64,000 nt of DNA from Marmoricola endophyticus (GCF_014644415.1 NZ_BMKQ01000001.1:2171556-2235555); one strand, 5' to 3'; counted from the first letter of the stretch, positions 32,878 to 43,856 are shown. Translations and numbers: made by a program. Notes: generated by a model not told the origin, from the sequence alone.

Positions 32878-33362
32878 TCGTCTCCACCGGGAGCTGGCTG
32901 GACGACCACGTGCCGGTGCGGCTCGACACCGGCCGACGACGACCCCAGTCCTGCAGCCGCCACGACGTCGTGGACCACCTTGCGCTCGAACGGCGTCATC
33001 GCCGCCATCGGCTCCTCCTCGCCGGACGCCTTGACCCGGTCGATCACCTCGGCGGCCAACGTCTCGAGGTCCGTACGCCGCTGAGCGCGGTGCCCGCTGA
33101 CGTCGAGCATCAGTCGCGAGCGCGACCCGGTCTCGCGGTACACCGCCAGCCTGGTCAGCTCCTGGAGCGCCTCGAGCACCTTGCCGCTGTCCCCCACGAG
33201 CTGAGGCAGCTCCGCGCCCACGATCGAGACCGTCGCGCGATCGCCCTCGACGTCCATGTCGATGTCTCCGTCGAGATCAGCGATCTCCAGGAGCTCCTCG
33301 AGGTAGTCCGCGGCGATCTCGCCCTCCTGCTCGAGCGGGTCCACACCCTCGGTGGTGGTCAT
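32874..33362 (-). CDS. Jag/KhpB family RNA-binding protein (KH and R3H domains)
   Basis: This 162-residue protein has an acidic N-terminus, a KH-like domain ([21 protein letters not shown]) and a C-terminal R3H domain whose R-x3-H appears in [12 protein letters not shown]. Jag/KhpB proteins bind RNA and in some Gram-positives act with PASTA kinases in cell elongation control, which is relevant given pknB in this window. It lies between rsmG and yidC in the standard origin order. The gene starts with ATG. Confidence 0.92.
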   Translation of the reverse strand: MTTTEGVDPLEQEGEIAADYLEELLEIADLDGDIDMDVEGDRATVSIVGAELPQLVGDSGKVLEALQELTRLAVYRETGSRSRLMLDVSGHRAQRRTDLETLAAEVIDRVKASGEEEPMAAMTPFERKVVHDVVAAAGLGSSSAGVEPHRHVVVQPAPGGDE

Positions 33363-33400
33363 CTCTCTCCTCTGGTCGGCGCGTCGTCGTGGGGCGGTGG

Positions 33401-34393
33401 TCAGCCGTTGGCCGACCCACCACCCTTCTTGCGCTGGTTGCGGGTCTGCTTACGCGGCTGCTGCCGCTGCGGGGGCTGCTTCGCGGCTCCCCCACCGTCG
33501 GAGCTCGGCGGCTCGGCGTCCTTCGCCACGATGCCTCCGGAACCCTCGGGGCCGTCCTCGCCCTTGCGCCGCCGCTTCTCGGCGTCGCGCTTCTCCTTCG
33601 CCCGGAACGCCTCGGTGTTCGGCGCAGGGTTGTTCCGGATCACGTAGAACTGCTGGCACATGGTCCACAGGTTCGACGTGGTCCAGTAGAGGACGACGCC
33701 GATCGGGAACGCCACACCGCCGACAGCGAAGACCAGCGGCAGCACGTAGAGCAGCAGCTTCTGCTGCTGGGCGTACTGACCGGTCATCGCGTCCGCCGGC
33801 ATGTTCTTGCTCATCAGCTGGCGCTGGGTCAGGAACGTCGTCGCGATCATCACCACGATCAGCAGGCCCGCGAGGACCTTGACGCTGATGTCGTCCGCAC
33901 CGGTGAAGGTGTCGGCGATCCGCGCGCCGAAGATCTTCGCGGCGCTGAGGTTCTCGACGTTCTCCTTGGTGAGGATCCCTCGCGTCTCCCCCTTCGACGC
34001 GTGGTCGATCAGCCGGAACAGCGCGATGAAGATCGGCATCTGCACGATCAGCGGCAGGCACGAGGCGAACGGGTTGGTGCCGGTCTCCTTGTACAGCGTC
34101 ATCGTCTCCTGGGCGAGACGCTCGCGGTCGTGGCCGTACTTCTTCTGCAGCTCCTTCACCTTGGGCTGCACCAGCTGCATGTTCCGGCTGGACTTGATCT
34201 GCTTGACGAACAGCGGGATCAGGGCAGCCCGGATGACGATGGTCAGGCCGATGATCGACAGCGCCCAGGAGGCACCGCTCGCGTCACCGAACACGGCACC
34301 GAGCACGTGGTGGAAGCCCATGAGGACCACCGAGATGATCCAGTACAGCGGCGTGATGATGAACGTGCCGACGTCGCTGAAGAAGTCGAACAA
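33401..34393 (-). CDS. yidC: Membrane protein insertase YidC
   Basis: The 330-residue insertase places proteins in the membrane with or without SecYEG. The five-span YidC core is visible: [21 protein letters not shown] with the functional arginine, [42 protein letters not shown] and [18 protein letters not shown]. The C-terminus is a long basic tail. I chose a TTG start at 34393 because GAGGAG precedes it and the protein then begins [18 protein letters not shown]; an upstream start at 34468 would overlap yidD. Confidence 0.94.
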   Translation of the reverse strand: MFDFFSDVGTFIITPLYWIISVVLMGFHHVLGAVFGDASGASWALSIIGLTIVIRAALIPLFVKQIKSSRNMQLVQPKVKELQKKYGHDRERLAQETMTLYKETGTNPFASCLPLIVQMPIFIALFRLIDHASKGETRGILTKENVENLSAAKIFGARIADTFTGADDISVKVLAGLLIVVMIATTFLTQRQLMSKNMPADAMTGQYAQQQKLLLYVLPLVFAVGGVAFPIGVVLYWTTSNLWTMCQQFYVIRNNPAPNTEAFRAKEKRDAEKRRRKGEDGPEGSGGIVAKDAEPPSSDGGGAAKQPPQRQQPRKQTRNQRKKGGGSANG

Positions 34394-34394
34394 C

Positions 34395-34625
34395 TCAAGC
34401 TCCTCGGGTGGATCGGGACGGAACGGGGTCGTACCCGCCCCGCGCCCAGGGATGACAGCGCAGCACACGACGGACCGACAGCCACGAGCCTCGCAGACTG
34501 CCGTGAACGGTCACGGCCTCGAGCGCGTACGCCGAGCACGACGGGTGGTACCGACAGACCTGACCGTAGAGCGGCGAGACGAGCAAGCGGTAGCCGCGGA
34601 GCAACCAGATCAGCGGGTACTTCAC
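34395..34625 (-). CDS. yidD: Membrane protein insertion efficiency factor YidD
   Basis: This 76-residue protein has the family signature: [32 protein letters not shown] with three conserved cysteines, then [24 protein letters not shown]. It assists insertion by YidC, whose gene follows immediately. Its ATG overlaps the rnpA stop. Confidence 0.95.
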   Translation of the reverse strand: MKYPLIWLLRGYRLLVSPLYGQVCRYHPSCSAYALEAVTVHGSLRGSWLSVRRVLRCHPWARGGYDPVPSRSTRGA

Positions 34626-34972
34626 GACGCGACCGCCGCCGCCACCCGCTCCAGACCGCGGTCGAGGGAGCGGCCGAGCTCCTCCGAGGTGGCAGCGGCC
34701 GCCGCCGGCAGCGCGCGCACGACGAGCAGCGACCCAGCGGGCAGGGCCGCCAACCGGTCCCGTACGAGGTGGCGCAGGCGGCGCTCGACGCGGTTGCGAA
34801 CCACGGCACCACCGACGGCCCGGGACACCACGAAGCCCGCACGCGGCGTCTCGTCGGTCCGGGCGGCGGGGCGGAGGTGCACGACCAGCAGCCGGCTCCC
34901 GGCGCGCTCGCCCTCGCGCACCGTCGACCCGAAGTCGGCCGACCGCGTCAGTCGTGCCGAGCGGGGGAGCAC
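34622..34972 (-). CDS. rnpA: Ribonuclease P protein component
   Basis: This basic 116-residue protein is the protein subunit of RNase P, which matures tRNA 5' ends. The RNR motif is clear in [16 protein letters not shown], preceded by [11 protein letters not shown]. The GTG start lies ten bases after rpmH, the universal arrangement. Confidence 0.95.
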   Translation of the reverse strand: MLPRSARLTRSADFGSTVREGERAGSRLLVVHLRPAARTDETPRAGFVVSRAVGGAVVRNRVERRLRHLVRDRLAALPAGSLLVVRALPAAAAATSEELGRSLDRGLERVAAAVAS

Positions 34973-34982
34973 CGAGGCGGCG

Positions 34983-35120
34983 TCAGGCAGCGAGGCGGTT
35001 GCGCCCCTTGCGGCGGCGCGAGGAGAGGATCGACCGCCCGGCGCGGGTGCGCATCCGCAGACGGAAGCCGTGCGTCTTGTGCCGGCGACGGTTGTTGGGC
35101 TGGAAGGTCCGCTTGCTCAC
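34983..35120 (-). CDS. rpmH: 50S ribosomal protein L34
   Basis: This 45-residue protein starts at GTG with [24 protein letters not shown] and ends [13 protein letters not shown], which is diagnostic for L34. It heads the rpmH-rnpA-yidD-yidC-jag-rsmG-parA-parB minus-strand series, driven by a promoter in the spacer toward dnaA. Confidence 0.98.
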   Translation of the reverse strand: MSKRTFQPNNRRRHKTHGFRLRMRTRAGRSILSSRRRKGRNRLAA

Positions 35121-35255
35121 TGGTTTCTCCGGTGTCGCTGGTCGGCCGAGGCCGCCATGGTGATCAGGTCGAGTGCAGGGAAGGGTGGCGCAGGGCGCCG
35201 GGCGCAGGCGACCGAACGCCATCTCGCCCGAGGCGGTGTCCACCTCGACCGCTCA

Positions 35256-35285
35256 ACGGTACGGGCGCCGGGAAACGCCGGTCAA
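35256..35285 (-). promoter_or_regulatory. Promoter of rpmH, TTGACC-N18-TACCGT
   Basis: On the minus strand TTGACC (35280-35285) and TACCGT (35256-35261) are 18 bases apart, a strong vegetative sigma pattern pointing at rpmH with a leader of about 125 bases. Confidence 0.65.
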
Positions 35286-35384
35286 AAGTTGCGCCACCGC
35301 GAACGAAAGCGGGCAACGTCGCACACCCGACTCGGACGACGTCGGCGACACGCCGACGACCATCACAGGGTTCCCGCGATCCGG

Positions 35385-35414
35385 TTGATGCCGTGGCGAG
35401 GTCGTTGCTAGTTT
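35385..35414 (+). promoter_or_regulatory. Promoter of dnaA, TTGATG-N18-TAGTTT
   Basis: TTGATG (35385-35390) and TAGTTT (35409-35414) with 18-base spacing predict transcription from about 35421. A perfect DnaA box lies 20 bases downstream of that point, which fits DnaA autoregulation. Confidence 0.6.
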
Positions 35415-35438
35415 TCTGGATCGCGTCCGTGCACAGCC

Positions 35439-35447
35439 TGTGGACAA
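35439..35447 (-). other. DnaA box TTGTCCACA upstream of dnaA
   Basis: The plus strand reads TGTGGACAA, the exact complement of the consensus DnaA box TTGTCCACA. It lies in the otherwise non-coding 437-base rpmH-dnaA spacer (35121-35557), which also holds the two divergent promoters; no gene was seen there. Confidence 0.8.
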
Positions 35448-35557
35448 GTCTGTGCACGACCGTCGCTGGGGGAGCAGGGTGGACCCACGGCGAGCCGGGT
35501 CGAAGCGATCCGCGACGACCTGGTGGACACGGAGCGGTCCGCCGAGAGCCAACGGAA

Positions 35558-37048
35558 GTGAGCGCACTCGTGGATCCGAACAGCACCGAGCTGCAGCGGA
35601 TCTGGGACGAGATCGCCGAGCAGACCTCCCCGTCGCAGCGGGTCTGGCTCCGCAACAGCCGACCGGTGGTCCACGCCGAGAACACCTTCATCGTCGCCGT
35701 CCCCAACGAGTTCACCCAGAACCAGTTCGTCAGTCGGCTGCGCACGTTCGTCGAGGACGCGCTGACGGTGTCGTACGGGACGCAGACCCGGTTGCTGGTC
35801 AGCGTCGACGAGTCCCTCGACACCGACCTGTTCAGCGAGGGCCCGGCGAACGACGACAGCTCCCGGGACGACCACGCAGCGAGCGCCGTGTCCCCGGACC
35901 CGGCCGGCACCGCCGCGCCCGCTCCGGGCCCACCGCCCGTGGAGTCACCGGAGTCACTTAATCGATCTGCAGACTTGTCGACAAATAGTCAGGTCGACGG
36001 TCAGCGTGGCCCTGGACTGCTCAACGCCAAGTACACCTTCGACACCTTCGTCATCGGTGCGAGCAACCGCTTCGCCCACGCGGCGGCCGTCGCCGTCGCC
36101 GAGGCTCCGGGACGCTCGTACAACCCGCTGATGATCTACGGCGACTCTGGGCTGGGGAAGACGCACCTGCTGCACGCGATCACCGACTACGTCCACCGGT
36201 TCTCCGCCGGCAAGACGGTGCGTTACGTCTCCAGCGAGGAGTTCACGAACGAGTTCATCAACGCGATCCAGCAGAGCAACGTCGCGGCCTTCCAGAAGAA
36301 GTACCGCGAGGTCGACGTCCTCCTGATCGACGACATCCAGTTCCTCGAGGGCAAGATCCAGACGCAGGAGGAGTTCTTCCACACCTTCAACTCCCTCCAC
36401 AACGCCAACAAGCAGATCGTCCTCACCTCCGACCGCGCACCGAAGGCGATCGAGAAGCTGGAGGACCGCCTGCGGAACCGCTTCGAGTGGGGGCTGCTGA
36501 CCGACGTCCAGGCGCCCGACCTCGAGACCCGCATCGCGATCCTGCTCAAGAAGGCCGCCGCCGAGCGTCTCGAGCCTCCGCGCGACGTGCTCGAGTTCAT
36601 CGCCTCGCGGATCCACACCAACATCCGCGAGCTCGAGGGCGCCCTGATCCGGGTCAGCGCCTTCGCCAACATCAACCGCCAGCCGATCGACCTGACCCTG
36701 GCCGAGATCGTCCTGCGTGACCTCATCCCGGACGGCGAGAGCCACGAGATCACCGCCGGGCTGATCATCGCCCAGAGCGCCTCGTTCTTCGAGATCTCGA
36801 TCGACGACCTGTGCGGCCCCAGTCGTACCCGTCCGCTCGTCGCCGCACGCCACGTCGCGATGTACCTGTGCCGGGAGCTCACCAGCATGTCGCTGCCCCA
36901 GATCGCCAAGGAGTTCGGCGGACGGGACCACAGCACCGTCATCAGCGCGAACAAGAAGATCGCCCGGGACATGGCCGAGCGCCGCACGCTGTACCACCAG
37001 GTCACCCAGCTCACGACCCTCATCAAGCAGCGCGCCCAGCAGGGCTGA
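35558..37048 (+). CDS. dnaA: Chromosomal replication initiator protein DnaA
   Basis: This 496-residue initiator binds oriC and opens it. Domain I ([21 protein letters not shown]) is followed by an acidic proline-rich linker, then the AAA+ domain with Walker [10 protein letters not shown] near residue 198, Walker [15 protein letters not shown] and the arginine-finger region RNRFEWGL, then domain IV with [17 protein letters not shown], which reads the DnaA box. The start could be GTG 35558 or GTG 35570; the latter has GGAAGTGAG upstream. A TTGTCGACAA palindrome lies in the linker at 35975-35984. Confidence 0.97.
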   Translation: MSALVDPNSTELQRIWDEIAEQTSPSQRVWLRNSRPVVHAENTFIVAVPNEFTQNQFVSRLRTFVEDALTVSYGTQTRLLVSVDESLDTDLFSEGPANDDSSRDDHAASAVSPDPAGTAAPAPGPPPVESPESLNRSADLSTNSQVDGQRGPGLLNAKYTFDTFVIGASNRFAHAAAVAVAEAPGRSYNPLMIYGDSGLGKTHLLHAITDYVHRFSAGKTVRYVSSEEFTNEFINAIQQSNVAAFQKKYREVDVLLIDDIQFLEGKIQTQEEFFHTFNSLHNANKQIVLTSDRAPKAIEKLEDRLRNRFEWGLLTDVQAPDLETRIAILLKKAAAERLEPPRDVLEFIASRIHTNIRELEGALIRVSAFANINRQPIDLTLAEIVLRDLIPDGESHEITAGLIIAQSASFFEISIDDLCGPSRTRPLVAARHVAMYLCRELTSMSLPQIAKEFGGRDHSTVISANKKIARDMAERRTLYHQVTQLTTLIKQRAQQG

Positions 37049-37485
37049 CCCACGTCCGGGCACCGTGAACCACACGGGTGCAACATCTGGACAGCCGTGT
37101 GGCTATCGCGCCGCTGCCTGGGGACGACCTGTGCGCAGCCTGCGCCTGCCGTCCACACGGCTCTCGCCCCTCCACAGCCGTCCTCCGGTCACGCACATGC
37201 GCTCCCACAAGCGGTGTGGACGACGAACCACGGCTGACCTGCACGGGAGGACGTTGCCCACAGGACCCACAGCCCCTATGACGATGACGAGATATCTAGA
37301 CACCCGATCGAGTCACAACTCCGGGAGGGCACCGACCTGGGGATTGGTGGGCCGGGCCACCGCCCGACCACGTGCGAGGATTCCACCGACCGATCCGGGC
37401 ACCGAGCGCTCCACGCACCCGTCGTGGCCACTAGTCTCGAGTCCGTCTCCCCGCACCCAACCGCACCAGAGCCAGGAGAGTGGCC
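37049..37485. other. oriC: Probable oriC between dnaA and dnaN
   Basis: This 437-base spacer has no gene. It holds several 9-mers one or two bases from the DnaA box: CCGTCCACA (37149-37157), TCGTCCACA on the minus strand (37215-37223), TTGCCCACA (37254-37262) and GCTCCCACA (37201-37209). An AT-richer stretch with GATATCTAGA (37276-37325) could be the unwinding element. In Streptomyces and Mycobacterium oriC lies in the same interval. The dnaN promoter must also lie here. Confidence 0.78.
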
Positions 37486-38646
37486 GTGAAGTTCAGCGTC
37501 GAACGCGACGTCCTCGCCGATGCCGTGGCGTGGACCGCGCGTGCCCTGCCGGTGCGGCCCAGCACTCCCGTCCTCGCCGGCCTCCTCATCGAGGCCGGCC
37601 CGCTCGAGGACGGCTCCGAGGGTCTGCGCCTGTCGACCTTCGACTACGAGACCTCGGCCCGTGCCACGTTGAACGCCTCGGTCGAGGACGAGGGCACCGT
37701 GCTGGTCTCGGGGCGCCTCCTCGCCGACATCTGCCGCAGCCTGCCCAACCGAGCGGTCGAGCTCAGCCTCGACGGCCCCAAGGTGGTCCTCACGTGCGGG
37801 TCCGCGCGGTTCAGCCTCCAGACCATGCCGGTCGAGGACTACCCGAGCCTGCCGTCGATGCCGGAGGCCCGGGGGACCGTGCCGAGCGGGTTGTTCGCCA
37901 ACGCCGTCAACCAGGCCGTGACGGCGGCGGGCAGGGACGACATGCTCCCGGTGCTGACCGGTGTCCGCGTCGAGATCGAGGGCGAGTCGATCGCCCTGCT
38001 GGCCACCGACCGGTTCCGGCTCTCCACCCGCGAGCTGACCTGGTCGCCGGGCACCCCCGACACGACCGGCGCCGCCCTGGTGCCGGCCAAGGTCCTCGCC
38101 GACACGGCGAAGTCGCTCACGGGCGGCACCGAGATCTCGATCGCCCTGGCCGACGGCGGCAACGGCGACGGCATCATCGGGTTCGAGGGCGCTGCCACGG
38201 GAGGCGGCGTACGACGCACCACCACGCGGCTGCTGGACGGCGAGTTCCCCAAGGTCCGCTCGCTGTTCCCGAACGAGCACCTCACGACCGCTGCGGTCGA
38301 CCGCGCCGCCCTGGTCGACTCGGTGCGTCGCGTCTCGCTGGTCGCCGAGCGCAACACCGCGGTCCAGCTGACCTTCTCCGGCGGTGTGCTGACCCTCGAC
38401 GCCGGGAGCGGAGACGAGGCGATGGCGTCGGAGTCGATCGAGGCGAAGGTCGACGGCGACGACATCACCACCGGGTTCAACCCGCAGTTCCTCCTGGACG
38501 GTTTGACCGCGATCGAGTCGCCGTACGTCCAGCTCGCCTTCACCACCGCGGCCAAGCCGGTCGTGATGACCGGGCTGGCCGAGCTCGACGCGGAGGTCGA
38601 CGGGGACTTCCGCTACCTGTTGATGCCACGCCGTCTGCTGTCCTGA
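37486..38646 (+). CDS. dnaN: DNA polymerase III beta sliding clamp
   Basis: This 386-residue protein forms the ring that tethers polymerase to DNA. It starts MKFSVERDVLADAVAWTARALPVRPSTPVLAGLL, shows three repeated clamp domains, and ends FRYLLMPRRLLS with the conserved MP.R clamp pocket. GTG 37486 is preceded by AGGAG at seven bases; the GTG at 37480 is too close to that site. Confidence 0.98.
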   Translation: MKFSVERDVLADAVAWTARALPVRPSTPVLAGLLIEAGPLEDGSEGLRLSTFDYETSARATLNASVEDEGTVLVSGRLLADICRSLPNRAVELSLDGPKVVLTCGSARFSLQTMPVEDYPSLPSMPEARGTVPSGLFANAVNQAVTAAGRDDMLPVLTGVRVEIEGESIALLATDRFRLSTRELTWSPGTPDTTGAALVPAKVLADTAKSLTGGTEISIALADGGNGDGIIGFEGAATGGGVRRTTTRLLDGEFPKVRSLFPNEHLTTAAVDRAALVDSVRRVSLVAERNTAVQLTFSGGVLTLDAGSGDEAMASESIEAKVDGDDITTGFNPQFLLDGLTAIESPYVQLAFTTAAKPVVMTGLAELDAEVDGDFRYLLMPRRLLS

Positions 38647-38715
38647 GCCCACCGCTCGACCTCCGGCGGCACGACACCGTCTCGGCACCCCTTTCGACTT
38701 ACGAGGAGAACTCGC

Positions 38716-39630
38716 ATGGACATCGGACTCGTCGGCCTCGGCAAGATGGGCAACAACATGCGCCAGCGGCTGCGCAACGGCGGGCACACGGTCGTGGGCT
38801 ACGACCGCAACCCCGACGTGAGCGACGTCGACAGCCTCCAGGCGATGGTGGCGGCGCTGCCCAGCCCCAAGGTGGTCTGGGTGATGGTCCCCGCCGGCGA
38901 CCCGACCCGGCAGACGGTCGCCGAGCTCGGCGACCTGCTCGGCGAGGGCGACCTCGTCGTCGACGGCGGCAACTCGAAGTACACCGACGACGAGGCGAAC
39001 GCCGAGCTGCTGAGCGCGAAGGGCGTCGGGTTCGTCGACTGCGGCGTCTCCGGCGGCGTCTGGGGCCTGGACAACGGGTACGCCCTGATGTGCGGCGGTC
39101 CCGACGCGGAGGTCGCCAAGGTGCAGCCGGCCTTCGACGCCCTCAAGCCCGAGGGCGAGTCCGGCTTCGTGCACGCCGGGAAGAAGGCGGGCGCCGGGCA
39201 CTTCGCCAAGATGGTCCACAACGGCATCGAGTACGCCATGATGCAGGCGTACGCCGAGGGCTGGGAGCTGCTCGAGGCTACCGACCTCGTCGACGACGTG
39301 CCGGCCACCTTCGACTCCTGGCGCTCCGGGACCGTCATCCGGTCCTGGCTGCTCGACCTGCTGGTCAACGCCCTCGAGGACGACACCCACCTGGAGAAGC
39401 TCAGTGGCTACGCCGACGACTCCGGCGAGGGCCGGTGGACCGTCCAGGCGGCGATCGACCACGCGGTGCCGATGAACGTCATCGCGGCCTCGCTGTTCGC
39501 CCGCTTCACCTCGCGCCAGGAGGACTCCCCGGCGATGAAGGCGATCGCCGCGATGCGCAACCAGTTCGGTGGGCACGCCGTGCACACCGAGCCGCCGGCC
39601 GGCGGCGACGCGCACGGCTCCCTGGGCTGA
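38716..39630 (+). CDS. gnd: 6-phosphogluconate dehydrogenase, decarboxylating (short form)
   Basis: This 304-residue enzyme oxidises and decarboxylates 6-phosphogluconate to ribulose-5-phosphate. The dinucleotide fold GLVGLGKMGNNM is at the N-terminus; an aspartate in GYDRNP favours NAD over NADP. The signatures DGGNSKYTDDE, GVSGGVWGLDNGYALMCGG and GHFAKMVHNGIEYAMMQAYAEG with the catalytic lysine and asparagine are present. The short NAD-type enzyme between dnaN and recF is a typical actinobacterial arrangement. GAGGAG precedes the ATG. Confidence 0.94.
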   Translation: MDIGLVGLGKMGNNMRQRLRNGGHTVVGYDRNPDVSDVDSLQAMVAALPSPKVVWVMVPAGDPTRQTVAELGDLLGEGDLVVDGGNSKYTDDEANAELLSAKGVGFVDCGVSGGVWGLDNGYALMCGGPDAEVAKVQPAFDALKPEGESGFVHAGKKAGAGHFAKMVHNGIEYAMMQAYAEGWELLEATDLVDDVPATFDSWRSGTVIRSWLLDLLVNALEDDTHLEKLSGYADDSGEGRWTVQAAIDHAVPMNVIAASLFARFTSRQEDSPAMKAIAAMRNQFGGHAVHTEPPAGGDAHGSLG

Positions 39631-39645
39631 GGTCGCGCCGCACCG

Positions 39646-40806
39646 GTGCACGTCGTCCACCTGACCCTGCACGACTTCCGCTCCTGGTCGAGCCTGGACC
39701 TCGAGCTCGAGCCGGGGGCGACCGCGTTCGTCGGCCGCAACGGGCAGGGGAAGACCAACCTGGTCGAGGCGGTCGACTACCTCTCCTCGCTGTCCTCGCA
39801 CCGGGTGGCCTCGGACGCCCCGCTGGTCCGTGCCGGTGCGGAGCAGGCCGTCGTCCGTGCGGCGGTCGTACGGGACGGGCGGCGGGCCGTGCTCGAGATC
39901 GAGCTCAACCCCGGACGCTCCAACCGGGCCCGGGTCAACCGCGCCGCGCTGCCCAAGGCGCGCGAGCTCCTCGGTCTGGTGCGCACCGTGGTCTTCTCCC
40001 CGGAGGACCTGGTCCTGGTCAAGGGCGACCCGTCCGACCGGCGCCGTTTCCTCGACGACCTGCTGGTCCAGCGCAGCCCTCGCTACGCGGGGACGCGCAG
40101 CGACTACGACCGGGTGCTCAAGCAGCGCAACTCGCTGCTGAAGACCGCCGGCGCGGCCCGGCGCGGCGGGCCCTCCGCGGAGTCGGCGCTCTCCACCCTC
40201 GGCGTGTGGGACTCCCGGCTCGCCGAGCTCGGCAGCGAGATGGTGGCCGCACGGCTGCGCCTGGTCGCCGACCTGGGGCCGCACCTGTCGTCGGCGTACG
40301 CCGCGGTGGCGCTCGGGACGGCGAACGTCGAGGCGGTGGCGTCCTACCGCTGCTCCTTCCTGCCCGACGGCCCGCCGGAGGGCGAGCCGGACCGTGCCGC
40401 GCTCGAGGAGGTCCTGCTGGCAGAGGTCGAGCGGCGCCGCGGTGACGAGCTCGACCGCGGCATCAGCCTCGTCGGGCCGCACCGCGACGACTTGGTGCTC
40501 GCTCTGGGCGGGCTGCCGGTCAAGGGGTACGCCAGCCACGGCGAGTCGTGGTCGTACGCGCTGGCGCTGCGGCTGGCGTCGTACGCCCTCTTGCGCGGTG
40601 AGGGCGACGACCCGATCCTGGTGCTCGACGACGTCTTCGCCGAGCTGGACTCCGGTCGCCGCGACCAGCTGGCGGCTCTCGTCGCCGACGCCGAGCAGGT
40701 GCTGGTGACCGCGGCGGTCGCCGAGGACGTGCCGGCGGCGCTGAGCGGTGCGAGGTACGTCGTCGCCGACGGGCAGGTCACCCGGGACGAGGGGGGGCGC
40801 GGATGA
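39646..40806 (+). CDS. recF: DNA replication/repair protein RecF
   Basis: This 386-residue ABC-type ATPase loads RecA at gaps. The N-terminus [21 protein letters not shown] and Walker [10 protein letters not shown] near residue 34 are typical, with the signature [15 protein letters not shown] and Walker [14 protein letters not shown] toward the C-terminus. The GTG start is 15 bases after gnd. Its stop overlaps the ATG of the DUF721 gene. Confidence 0.97.
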   Translation: MHVVHLTLHDFRSWSSLDLELEPGATAFVGRNGQGKTNLVEAVDYLSSLSSHRVASDAPLVRAGAEQAVVRAAVVRDGRRAVLEIELNPGRSNRARVNRAALPKARELLGLVRTVVFSPEDLVLVKGDPSDRRRFLDDLLVQRSPRYAGTRSDYDRVLKQRNSLLKTAGAARRGGPSAESALSTLGVWDSRLAELGSEMVAARLRLVADLGPHLSSAYAAVALGTANVEAVASYRCSFLPDGPPEGEPDRAALEEVLLAEVERRRGDELDRGISLVGPHRDDLVLALGGLPVKGYASHGESWSYALALRLASYALLRGEGDDPILVLDDVFAELDSGRRDQLAALVADAEQVLVTAAVAEDVPAALSGARYVVADGQVTRDEGGRG

Positions 40807-41384
40807 GCAGCGAGCCCCCTGCCGACCCCGGTCCCTCCGGCCACGCACCGGACCCGGAGGAGGAGCACCGCGACGACGGGACCGACCTGGCGACGGTGAT
40901 CGCCCGGGGCCTGGCCGGACGCACGCGCGCCGCGGCGCCGCGCCGGAGGGGGCGTGGTGCGGGGGCGTGGTCGGCGGACGTGGTGCGCCGCGCCGGTGGC
41001 TCGCGATACTCCGGGAGCCACCCCGACGACCGCGACCCGCAGCCGATGGATGCCAGCGTCGAGCGCCTGGTGGCCGACCGCGGCTGGGGCACGGAGCTGC
41101 GCGTCCACGGTGTCTTCTCGCGCTGGGGGGCGATCGTGGGCCCCGACATCGCCGCCCACGCCACCCCCGAGTCCTACGTCGAGGGCCGCCTGGTGGTCCG
41201 CGCCGACTCCACCGCCTGGGCGACGCAGCTGACGCTGATGGCCTCGTCCCTGGTCCGCCGGATCGACGAGGAGCTGGGCGACGAGACCGTCAGGGTGGTC
41301 GAGGTGCTCGGCCCGCGGGGGCCGAGCTGGCGCAAGGGCAGGCTCCGGGTCAGAGGGCGCGGACCGCGCGACACCTACGGCTGA
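40803..41384 (+). CDS. DUF721 / DciA-like protein
   Basis: The 193-residue protein has a disordered charged N-terminus and a C-terminal DUF721 domain: [34 protein letters not shown], the KH-like fold of DciA, which loads replicative helicase in bacteria lacking DnaC. Its place between recF and gyrB matches Rv0004. ATG overlaps the recF stop. The name is a family inference, and helicase loading is likely but unproven here. Confidence 0.87.
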   Translation: MSSEPPADPGPSGHAPDPEEEHRDDGTDLATVIARGLAGRTRAAAPRRRGRGAGAWSADVVRRAGGSRYSGSHPDDRDPQPMDASVERLVADRGWGTELRVHGVFSRWGAIVGPDIAAHATPESYVEGRLVVRADSTAWATQLTLMASSLVRRIDEELGDETVRVVEVLGPRGPSWRKGRLRVRGRGPRDTYG

Positions 41385-41696
41385 GGCGGGGCCGGGCGGC
41401 CCGGGGCGGCCCCTGTGCGAGATCGCCGCTGACGGACGCTGACGGCCGTTCGGCCGTACGGACCCCCGCACGCGTGCGTGCCGTGTCGCTGACGGGCGGG
41501 TTCTCGGCCCTCTGGACACCTCTGAGCAAGCCCGATGCCCTTCCCCCTGTGGGTCGGTCGCCGTTCTGAAGGTCCTGGCGGCTAAACTGGTCGAACGACC
41601 ACCGGACCCGCGACGAGCCCGATCTCGCGCGCTGGACCCGTGGCCGACGAACCCACCCGGACCGCGGTGGGGCCGGACCAGAGAGGCGACCTCCAC
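41385..41696. other. Spacer upstream of gyrB
   Basis: This 312-base spacer has GC-rich direct repeats of CTGACGG, a CGCACGCGTGCG palindrome near 41467, and a candidate gyrB -10 TAAACT at 41583-41588. A GTG at 41640 opens a frame continuous with gyrB but has no ribosome binding site. No other gene is evident. Confidence 0.5.
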
Positions 41697-43856
41697 GTGG
41701 CCGACGTACCCGAGCCGACCAGCGACGACGCGACCCCCGACCTGCCTGCCGGGGTCCCCGAGCAGCCGGCGCCGGAGCAGGTGTCCAGCAGCCTCGTCGA
41801 CGAGGGTGCCTACGACGCCAGCGCGATCCAGGTCCTCGAGGGCCTGGAGGCGGTCCGCAAGCGCCCCGGCATGTACATCGGCTCCACCGGCGAGCGCGGC
41901 CTGCACCACCTGATCTGGGAGATCGTCGACAACGCGGTTGACGAGGCGCTCGCCGGCTACTGCGACCGGATCGACGTCACACTCACCGAGGACGGGGCCG
42001 TCCGGGTCACCGACAACGGCCGCGGGATCCCGACCGACACCGCTCCGGGACAGGAGCTGCCGGCGGTCACGATGGCACTGACCATGCTGCACGCCGGCGG
42101 GAAGTTCGGCGGTGGCGGCTACAAGGTCTCCGGCGGGCTGCACGGCGTCGGTGTCTCGGTGGTCAACGCGCTCTCCAGCCGCCTGGTCGTCGAGGTCAAG
42201 AACCGCGGCCACCTGTGGCGCCAGAGCTTCCAGCTGGGCGTCCCCGACGGCGGCCTCGAGGAGGTCCGCGAGCTGGAGCCGGGGGAGCGGACCGGCACCA
42301 CGGTGACCTACTGGGCCTCGGAGGAGATCTTCGAGACCACGACGTACTCGCTGTCGACGATCACCAGCCGGTTCCGGGAGTACGCCTTCTTGAACAAGGG
42401 GCTGGAGATCGTCGTCCGCGACGAGCGGGTCTCGGCGGAGGCCGGCACCGACGACCTCGCGGCCGACCCGATGCAGACCGACGCCGGGTCCGCCGACGGG
42501 GCCGGGGAGGCAGTGGCCGACGGCAGCGTCGAGGGCGCGGACCCGCGCGAGCAGCGCTTCCGCTACGACCGCGGCCTGGTCGACTTCGTCGAGCACCTGA
42601 ACCGGCGCAAGGACGCGGCCCACGCGAGCGTGATCAGCTTCGAGGCGGCCACCCCCGCCGACGCCGAGGACCAGATGAGCCTCGAGATCGCGATGCAGTG
42701 GAACACCTCGTACCAGGAGTCGGTGCACACCTTCGCGAACACCATCAACACCCACGAGGGCGGCACCCACGAGGAGGGCTTCCGCTCGGCGCTGACCTCG
42801 CTGGTCAACAGCTGGGGTGAGGAGTGGGGCCTGGTGAAGAAGCGGGAGGACCGGGTCTCCGGCGACGACATCCGCGAGGGCCTCACCGCGATCATCTCGA
42901 TCAAGCTCGGCGAGCCCCAGTTCGAGGGGCAGACCAAGACCAAGCTCGGCAACACCGAGGCGCGCAGCTTCACCCAGAAGGTGGTCTACGACCAGCTCGG
43001 GCACTGGTTCGAGTCCAACCCGGCCGAGGGCCGCGACATCATCCGCAAGTCCCAGGCCGCCGCCCAGGCCCGGCTCGCCGCGCGCAAGGCGCGTGAGCTC
43101 GCTCGCAACCGCAAGGGCTTCGGCACCGGGGCCGGGCTGCCCGGCAAGCTCTCCGACTGCCAGTCGCACAACCCCGAGGAGTGCGAGGTCTTCATCGTCG
43201 AGGGCGACTCCGCGGGGGGCTCGGCCAAGTCCGGGCGCGACCCGCGGGTCCAGGCGATCCTCCCGATCCGGGGAAAGATCCTCAACGTCGAGAAGGCCCG
43301 CATCGACAAGGTGCTCGCCAACACCGAGGTCCAGGCGATCATCTCCGCGCTGGGCACCGGCGTGCACGACGAGTTCGACCTGGCCAAGCTGCGCTACCAC
43401 AAGATCGTGCTGATGGCCGACGCCGACGTCGACGGTCACCACATCAACACGCTGCTGCTCACCTTGCTTTTCCGGTTCATGCGACCGCTGATCGAGCACG
43501 GGTACGTCTACATGGCCCAGCCGCCCCTGTACCGCCTGCGCTGGAACAAGCCCGCCGAGCACGAGTTCGTCTACTCCGACGCCGAGCGCGACCTGATGAT
43601 GCGCGACGGGCTGCAGGAGGGGAAGAAGCTCCCGAAGGACAACCCGGTGCAGCGCTACAAGGGTCTCGGCGAGATGAACGCCGACGAGCTCTGGGAGACC
43701 ACGATGGACCCCGACCAGCGGCTGATGCTCCAGGTGACCCTGGACGACGCTGCCGCCGCGGACGAGATCTTCTCGATCCTGATGGGCGAGGACGTCGAGC
43801 AGCGACGCAGCTTCATCCAGCGCAACGCTAAAGACGTCCGATTCCTCGACATCTGA
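41697..43856 (+). CDS. gyrB: DNA gyrase subunit B
   Basis: This 719-residue ATPase subunit drives negative supercoiling. The ATP site includes [24 protein letters not shown] and [14 protein letters not shown]; the TOPRIM domain has [10 protein letters not shown] and the metal ligands [21 protein letters not shown] is near the C-terminus. An acidic insertion (about 30 residues, around position 255) precedes the transducer domain. I chose GTG 41697, which has GAGAGG upstream; starting at 41640 would add 19 residues. Confidence 0.97.
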   Translation: MADVPEPTSDDATPDLPAGVPEQPAPEQVSSSLVDEGAYDASAIQVLEGLEAVRKRPGMYIGSTGERGLHHLIWEIVDNAVDEALAGYCDRIDVTLTEDGAVRVTDNGRGIPTDTAPGQELPAVTMALTMLHAGGKFGGGGYKVSGGLHGVGVSVVNALSSRLVVEVKNRGHLWRQSFQLGVPDGGLEEVRELEPGERTGTTVTYWASEEIFETTTYSLSTITSRFREYAFLNKGLEIVVRDERVSAEAGTDDLAADPMQTDAGSADGAGEAVADGSVEGADPREQRFRYDRGLVDFVEHLNRRKDAAHASVISFEAATPADAEDQMSLEIAMQWNTSYQESVHTFANTINTHEGGTHEEGFRSALTSLVNSWGEEWGLVKKREDRVSGDDIREGLTAIISIKLGEPQFEGQTKTKLGNTEARSFTQKVVYDQLGHWFESNPAEGRDIIRKSQAAAQARLAARKARELARNRKGFGTGAGLPGKLSDCQSHNPEECEVFIVEGDSAGGSAKSGRDPRVQAILPIRGKILNVEKARIDKVLANTEVQAIISALGTGVHDEFDLAKLRYHKIVLMADADVDGHHINTLLLTLLFRFMRPLIEHGYVYMAQPPLYRLRWNKPAEHEFVYSDAERDLMMRDGLQEGKKLPKDNPVQRYKGLGEMNADELWETTMDPDQRLMLQVTLDDAAAADEIFSILMGEDVEQRRSFIQRNAKDVRFLDI

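Noticed and set aside
37065-40848. Very long open frames on both strands across dnaN-gnd-recF
   Set aside because: Their translations are rich in Arg, Ala, Pro and Gly and match no family; in a GC-rich genome antisense and off-frame shadows of real genes stay open by composition.
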